Below, piece after piece: positions 58,248-64,000 of a DNA stretch of 64,000 nt. Made by a program: the position numbers and the translations under genes. The DNA is from Salvator merianae. Lineage: Eukaryota > Chordata > Lepidosauria > Squamata > Teiidae. The DNA lies in the NCBI GenBank assembly GCA_003586115.2, contig QVOM02000025.1, positions 42,514,522 through 42,578,521 of the forward strand, in the 5' to 3' direction. Each line of letters opens with the position of its first letter. The first letter of the stretch is position 1. Below the pieces are notes generated by a model. The model did no database searches, was not told where the DNA came from, and saw only the letters and a list, made by a program, of their open reading frames with translations.

Positions 58248-59729
58248 TTACCTTGCAATGTTGTTGCAGCTGCCCACGCTCACTCCTTTACCTGCTTCTC
58301 TTTATTTGTAGCGATTGGAATGTGGAAACAGCAATGTTTGGCTCAAGAAGCATTGACGTACCAGTCAGTATAGATTGGAATTTGCTATAGTGCGGTTCTC
58401 ATTTTGGCCCCCAAGCTGCAAATCCAAGGATCAGGTCGGAGGAGAACTTAAGTTGATTACTGCAAAAATGCTCATATGCACCATTGTGTTTGACACCAGC
58501 TAGGAATTGTCTGTATACATAGATTGGGTCTGTGTACACAGAACCACTACACATATATGCCGCTCATGCATGGATTCATGTCAAAGAAGAAACACTCCCA
58601 CCACTCTCAAAATGTTACAGTGAGCGTACATGCTTCAAAGCAAGAAACTGTTTTATTTCTTAATAAGGATCCTGTATGAAGGAGCCATACGAGAACTACA
58701 CAGACAATGATGTAACTGTAAACAGCAAAGGTAGTTCTTACATGCACACAGTCAGGTTCTTCTGACATTTAACTTTGGGGACACTTAAGTATAATTTTTG
58801 TGCTTCAGTACAGATATCGAAGTATCCCTGTTTTAAATGGGGCATGCATGCGACGTTTAAATTGTGTTTTTTCTCAGTAAAACAACTAAAGGCAGGAACC
58901 TGGTCATTTCTCCATTATGTTTCTGTCCAGTTTGGTGAGAAAAGAGGTGATTTAAGTACACATTTGCCATTCAAAACTAATGCAAGGCCAGTACAAAAAA
59001 AAACACACACCATTGTTCCAAGCAGCCCACGAATCAGACTTAGATCACAGATCAAACATACACATTTTCAGTCTGTTCTAAGGCAGTGGTTACCTTGGTT
59101 TGAAAAGACAAGAATGAATGCTCTGCGGTGATGAAATCCAGGAAAGGGGATTTTGAAAAGGAAGGGTTTGGCAAATTCTGGGTATGAACGCTCAGACTAA
59201 ATAAAGGCAGGTTTTGCACAGTGCTTGAGTCTTGCACTAGTATGATTCTCATTGCAAAAAAAAAAAAAAAAACAACAACGGTAAAAAATAAAATTTCTTT
59301 TGTCAACTGAAGAAATACCAGATGGTATATTTGAAAAGTTAATGGCAAGTTCTCTTAAAAATAAGGACTAAAAGGTGCTGTTTAATCATCATGAGTCTCT
59401 TTTTATACTCCTAGTTCCTCAGCTGTGTTGGCAAATTTTGTCTCCCTTTAAACATTGCTCTTCATGTTAGATGTATCCCTTTGTATTATTTTGTTAATGC
59501 CTACTCAAGTATAATCTTGTAGGAATCTTACTTTTTATTTTCTTAAAGCTCTTACTTTGTGGTCATTAAAATGACATAAGTATTGCACTTTATTGCAGTA
59601 AGAAGCAAATGTTGCATTCCTAATATATGATTTAAGTCCATTGTTAAGTTTTCCCAAGATTATTTCCTTACCATGCACTGACATTTATTGGTATCACATC
59701 CAGCTTCTGCCATTAAATGCTTATATGGC

Positions 59730-59735
59730 AATAAA
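59730..59735 (+). terminator. ZNF827: Candidate proximal poly(A) signal AATAAA
   Basis: AATAAA with TATGTATGTGTTC about 15 bases downstream. It would give a 3' UTR of about 2.2 kb. Inferred only. Confidence 0.4.
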
Positions 59736-60595
59736 TCCAGATCTATGTATGTGTTCAGTAACCAGACACAAGTGATAGTGGAAGATAAGAAAGAAGATAG
59801 CCTAAATTTTTTAAAATGCTAAAATACTAAACTGAAAAAAAGCCTGAAGTCACGTGAGCTCACACAATAGCCTTAGCAGCTTGTTAGAATATACAGCGGT
59901 AGAGCTTTTCATTATTTGAGTTTTTCTTGGGGCTCAATCAGTGCATTGCACTTAATGCTGTTAAAACTATTATCCGGGGTTCAGCTGTCTTGCTGGCAAG
60001 CAAGTGCTTAAGATAAGTTCAGTCTCCTGTCAAGAACCATGGCATCCCAAATGGCCATGACTTTGTAGTTATCCTTCTTTGGTTCATGGCATATCATCAT
60101 CATTGTCATCATCATCCAAATCTTGCCTTCTGGCATTGGAAAGAGAAGAAGATGTGGGACTGGACAGAGCAGGAAAGGATGGGTGATGCCTCCGCTGCAT
60201 AGGACCAGAGCCAAAGGGAATATCAGTCATGGCAGAGCCAGCTGTGTTAGTGCTGTGGTACCTATGAGAGATGCCACAGGAAGCTGCCTCAACTCAGTAG
60301 GCATGTTCTCCAGAACATGCTAGGATTTAGCTCACTTCCAGTATCCAGCGTTTAATTTCTCATATGCCTAAATAATTTCTGAAGATTTGGGGGCGCTCAC
60401 TCCTGTTAATCTTGGACCATTTACCTAACTGCAGCCTTGCAAACGTGCCCTTGCATTAACAAAGATTGGTTGTTCTGGGTTCTTTAACATCCAAAGATAT
60501 CCTACTCCATTGAAGATTCCTTACTTATAATTGGGAATGACAAAACTGAATGTTATTTTTAAGCAAGGATGATGTAAATGTGTTTTCCACAAGTG

Positions 60596-60891
60596 GCATG
60601 GTGGCGCAGGTGGCTAAGGCACTGATCTGTCAATAGGAGGATCGGAATTCAAGGCCCCTGTCTGCCGTGTAGAGGGGATGAGCGCCCTCTACTGGCCTCT
60701 AGCTCCAGCCAACCTAGCTGTTCAAAAGCAAGTAATTGCAAGTAGATAAATAGGGAGCATCATTTCGTGTGATGCGGAAGATAGATAGATGTAAGCCTTC
60801 GGGCGAAAAATAACCTTGTAAGCCGCTTTGAGTCAGCTTCGGCTGAGAAAAGCGGGGTATAAGAACCAAGTTCTTCTTCTTCTTCTTCTTT
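60596..60891 (+). mobile_element. tRNA-derived SINE in ZNF827 3' UTR
   Basis: A box GGTGGCGCAGGTGGCTAAGG, B box GGATCGGAATTCAAG, tail TAAGCCGCTTTGAGTCAGC then AAAGCGGGGTATAAG and (TTC)n. Typical squamate SINE with L2-like 3' end. Confidence 0.85.
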
Positions 60892-61715
60892 TTTTAAATA
60901 GTTGCTGCAGTTAGCTAAATGTACTCAACATGATTTCTCTGTCCAGACAACCTAGCAGTGACCCTGGATTTTTAAAATATGTATATTTAATTTAAGTAGT
61001 TGGTCAGCAGGTAAGCTACACACGCATAGGAATTTTAAAGGAATATATCTATAAAGCAAACGGTGCAATATACCTGTGAACTTCAAAGAAAGAAAGTATT
61101 ATGATGCTGTAAGCAACTTAATGCCTTGGGTTTAACCATTCTCCTTTTGTATTTGTCTGGCATAGTAATGCTTAATGTAATTGGGCAGCTTTATTTAGCA
61201 CTTTGAACATTGAATTATTTCTGGGAAGTTAGTTATACATGTTTCTGAATGACAGAAAAAATGCATCTGAAGGTGTTTTTATTTTTTTAAAATTTAAAAA
61301 AAAAACAATATTTATCAAAACCCTTGCATATACAGTAATTTGGTTGGCTGTTTGAAGCTAAAGAAAGGAATGCTCCCTATAGATATACTTTGCTTGTTAA
61401 ATGACTTAACATTTCTAACAACATAATCTGCTTTTTTCACTATGCATTCTTTAAAATATGCTTGTTTCTTGTTCTACCCATGGTTTCATTCTCAGCACTT
61501 TCTTACTTCCTCTCTGTCCTTTCTAACTTGCTGTATCATATTCAAATATCACACTGTCAAGGTTTGTGTACATTAATGGAAATTTGTATTGTATAAAGCT
61601 TTTTTGCATTATAAGGCTGTACAGGGTCATTTTGACAGTAACTGGTATATTTCTTTGCATCTTATGTTGCATTGCCAATTTCTAGTGTATCCAGTTTGGA
61701 AGTATATATACTCTA

Positions 61716-61721
61716 ATTAAA
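61716..61721 (+). terminator. ZNF827: Candidate distal poly(A) signal ATTAAA
   Basis: ATTAAA followed after about 30-70 bases by strongly GU-rich sequence (TTTGTGTGTCTC, then TTATTTGGTATGTTTTGG), the expected layout of a cleavage site near 61735-61745. Beyond it the sequence loses the character of the preceding UTR. Confidence 0.6.
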
Positions 61722-62569
61722 AAACAAAGTTGGCTATACTCTGGGATCATTTGTGTGTCTCTTTTCCGTTATCTTGTTATTTGGTATGTTTTGGAGTCAG
61801 GGATTTACAAGTTAGGCCTGTAACAAGGTGTTGCAGTATATTTAACTATCTTGTCCACTTCATTTGTCTACTGCCCCAGCTAGCAGTGAACATTCCATGG
61901 CACTAGGAATGCTTAATCCTCATTGGCTGCCTCCCTTTGTATCTTCAAATTTTGGGTTCTCCACAGATGCCTTCCCTCCCTCCTGTTCATGAGTGGTGAC
62001 GTTTTCTGACATAAGCAACAACATTTGAAGCCTAATAATTGGCAGTTGAGCAAAATATTTTAAAATTTCACTGAGAAATTTGAGTAGAGTTACATGCCTA
62101 CCTAGGTCAGAAACAATAGAAATAAGTCAATATCCAATCAACTTTAAATATGAAATGACATATATTGAGAGCATGTATTGTTAAGGACAGAGAATACCCG
62201 TCCTGCAGGAAGTGTAGTCCTGTCTCCATAGGGCATTCAATACACCTTTGAGAGGCATCCAGATTGGCCAGTTATCCCACCTTCTGGTCTTGAGGGAGCA
62301 TGGAGGGACCTAAGTATTCCTCAAAGGGACAAACTTTTAGCTCAGGTTGCGCACTGAAACAAGCCCTTGCTGCGGTAAAACATGTCATGTTCCTGCACTG
62401 GCGCATGACAGCACATGGAGGGTGAAGATGTCTTTGTACACAGGCATGGAGACTTGACAGTGCAGTCTCAGTGATGACCACGGAGCTGTTACGCTGCTTG
62501 CCAAGGCCATGAGAGAGGCCCTCTTCAGCAGAGACCTCTGTCCCAGGCAGTGTCTGCCATTAGAATGGA

Positions 62570-62765
62570 GTTGTTGTTGTTGTTTGGTATCGCTGAATCT
62601 TGGCCAACTCCTGGTTGACTGCATAGGCACCTCCATTGGTACCTCTGTGCAATTTTCTTGGCCGAGACACAGAAGTGGTTTGCCATTGCCTACTTCTGGG
62701 GAGAGGCTAGCAATTAAACTGGCAACCCCCTGCTTTTCTTTCAGTTTGCTCTATCACTGACCTAC
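62570..62765 (-). mobile_element. tRNA-derived squamate SINE
   Basis: (TTG)n, then CGCTGAATCTTGGCCAACTC, TTTTCTTGGCCGAGACACAG and AGTGGTTTGCCATTGCCTAC, and an inverted tRNA-like end. Confidence 0.75.
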
Positions 62766-62780
62766 TAGAACAGAGACACG

Positions 62781-62946
62781 GGGTCTTTTCACACTTTACA
62801 CTAGTGAACATCGGGACTTACTAGTGCAGTGCTTCCGCACCACATGGTGGCTCTTGTGATCGGGAACAGACTACAGCTGCTCCTGATCGCTGGACTGTTC
62901 CCGGTACACTGCATTTGCACCCTCTTCCAGGTGTGAACACAGAGCA
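62781..62946. mobile_element. Inverted-repeat element, GGGTCTTTTCACACTT end
   Basis: Left GGGTCTTTTCACACTTTA; right AGGTGTGAACACAGAG is a decayed partner. Shares CTACAGCTGCTCCTGATC-like sequence with 23969-24170. Confidence 0.6.
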
Positions 62947-63007
62947 GCACGGTTGTGGCGGCGTAGTCCTCCTCACTGCTGGTCACCAGCATTAACCAGC
63001 TCAGCCA

Positions 63008-63233
63008 ACCATCTGTGTTCATGCACAATTTGAAAAAGGGGCGCCTCTGAGGCGGCTTAGAGAAGGTTTGCGAGTGGGATTGTTCACATACCACTCTGCC
63101 CCTCTCCCTCTTGTGAATTGTCTAGGCTAAGAAAGGTGGATTAGAGATGCAATGGGAACATAAGGACCAGATGCTATGGTATCTGAGATGCTTCTGAACT
63201 GCCTTTTTGGCTACATCTGAAGGCAGCCAATCT
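63008..63233. mobile_element. Inverted-repeat element, GGCTGCATCCACAC family
   Basis: Reverse complement of the 11070 and 53347 copies: GCCTCTGAGGCGGCTTAGAG, AAGAAAGGTGGATTAGAGAT, ending CATCTGAAGGCAGCC. Confidence 0.65.
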
Positions 63234-64000
63234 AGTAATAGCAGTATCTCTGCTCTAAGTGAGGCAGTAGAGTGAATACATTAATGGCATGCCACTTCAA
63301 ACTTGTAAGTGAGCTAACTCAGCTTGTCCATGCAAACAAATAATTAAAGGCATGCAATAAACAAAGGATATAGTGGCCAATGTGTTTAAAGGGTAATTCA
63401 CAGTATCATTTTGCAGACAATCAAAAGAGCTTATCTGGACCTTTTCCTTTGGTAGATCAGTTTATAAATATGAGTTTAGCGTTTCCCCCATGTCAGAAAC
63501 AATGTCTTTGCTAAACACACAAAAGTGTATGTCTATCAGCAAAAGCTAACCTCAGTAATTTAGAACTAGAGCTGTACGATCCTGCACATGGAAATGGTCA
63601 GCAGCCTATACGGAATAAATCAGTGTATGTACACAGTAGAGCAAAGACAAATCACTGCACCACAGTGAAAATGATTTTTTCCCCAACATTGCTGATACAG
63701 TGATTGTAAGAGTCATGTTCTTTCTAAACTAAACTCACATTATTTTTTTTGCGCAGAATCTTGCATTTGGGTTCTTTTTCCACCTTAGGAATCTACTGCT
63801 CCAGGAGCTAGTAATCAGTCCTGAAATGGAACATATTTAAGCTTTATTTTGGGGAAAGAGGTTGAGAAGATCTAGCTTCACTCCATTGCTGCTTACAGCT
63901 CCTGCAATGAAAAATGCTGTTCAGTGCACAGGTTCATTTGTAAATATCTATGATTGCTCAGCAGAACTCAAAACGCAACAAAAAGTACAATTTAAAGGCT

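Larger units (their letters stand above)
57591..61740 (+). other. ZNF827: ZNF827 3' untranslated region (inferred)
   Basis: About 4.15 kb from the stop codon to the best polyadenylation signal. It is AT-rich with no coding potential, and no other gene is visible. Two SINEs sit in it (58040-58247 and 60596-60891), so parts are lineage-specific. Possible internal AATAAA signals lie at 59200, 59287 and 59730; the last has nearby TATGTATGTG. The extent is inferred from signals, not transcript evidence. Confidence 0.7.
61741..64000. other. Intergenic sequence downstream of ZNF827
   Basis: No gene found. Contains a SINE (62570-62765, - strand) and two DNA-element remnants (62781-62946, 63008-63233). 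61741-62560 and 63240-64000 are featureless. Confidence 0.7.

Noticed and set aside
60596..60660. A tRNA gene suggested by A- and B-box sequences
   Set aside because: The arms do not fold as a tRNA and a SINE body and tail follow directly.
1..64000. CRISPR arrays, endogenous retroviruses, a second protein-coding gene
   Set aside because: No regularly spaced direct repeats, no gag/pol/env-like frames beyond LINE polymerases, and no second set of conserved exons were found.

Overview
The window is vertebrate nuclear DNA, almost certainly from a squamate reptile (lizard or snake). It is AT-rich and intron-dominated. It carries CR1 and L2 LINE fragments, an L1 tail, tRNA-derived SINEs, some with an L2-like 3' tail, and many short inverted-repeat DNA transposons. 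No bacterial-style operon, CRISPR array, tRNA or rRNA gene, or endogenous retrovirus was found.

One real gene was recognised: the 3' two-thirds of the ZNF827 orthologue (zinc finger protein 827) on the + strand. Nine coding exons lie at 12229-12468, 14349-14406, 18811-18914, 40630-40767, 46841-47012, 49268-49434, 51455-51646, 51745-51922 and 56783-57590. Joined, they read in one frame for 684 residues to a TGA at 57588-57590 and hold 11 C2H2-type zinc fingers. About 400 N-terminal residues must be encoded upstream of the window. A 3' UTR of about 4.1 kb probably ends near 61740, after an ATTAAA signal followed by GU-rich sequence.

Region by region: 1-12228 is intron with a CR1 tail, SINEs and foldback elements. 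12229-18914 holds the first three exons and an L2 remnant. 18915-40629 is a 21.7-kb intron and the richest repeat region: a 1.4-kb CR1 reverse-transcriptase fragment, two CpG-dense 581-bp inverted-repeat elements, several smaller relatives, an L1 ORF2 tail and a short interstitial telomeric repeat. 40630-57590 holds the remaining exons, a long polypyrimidine tract, a second L2 fragment, a hAT-type element with 8-bp target duplication, and an L2 piece nested in a CR1. 57591-61740 is 3' UTR with two SINEs. 61741-64000 is intergenic with one SINE and two DNA-element remnants.

The most interesting non-genic signal is a group of related elements with termini close to GGGCCTTTTCGCACTT, mostly flanked by plausible 3-bp duplications. 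Two full copies, in opposite orientation, are both exactly 581 bp and carry the motif TTCGCACT repeatedly, forward in one half and inverted in the other. They look like a non-autonomous DNA transposon family that I cannot name. All alignments were made by eye; boundaries of diverged repeats are approximate.
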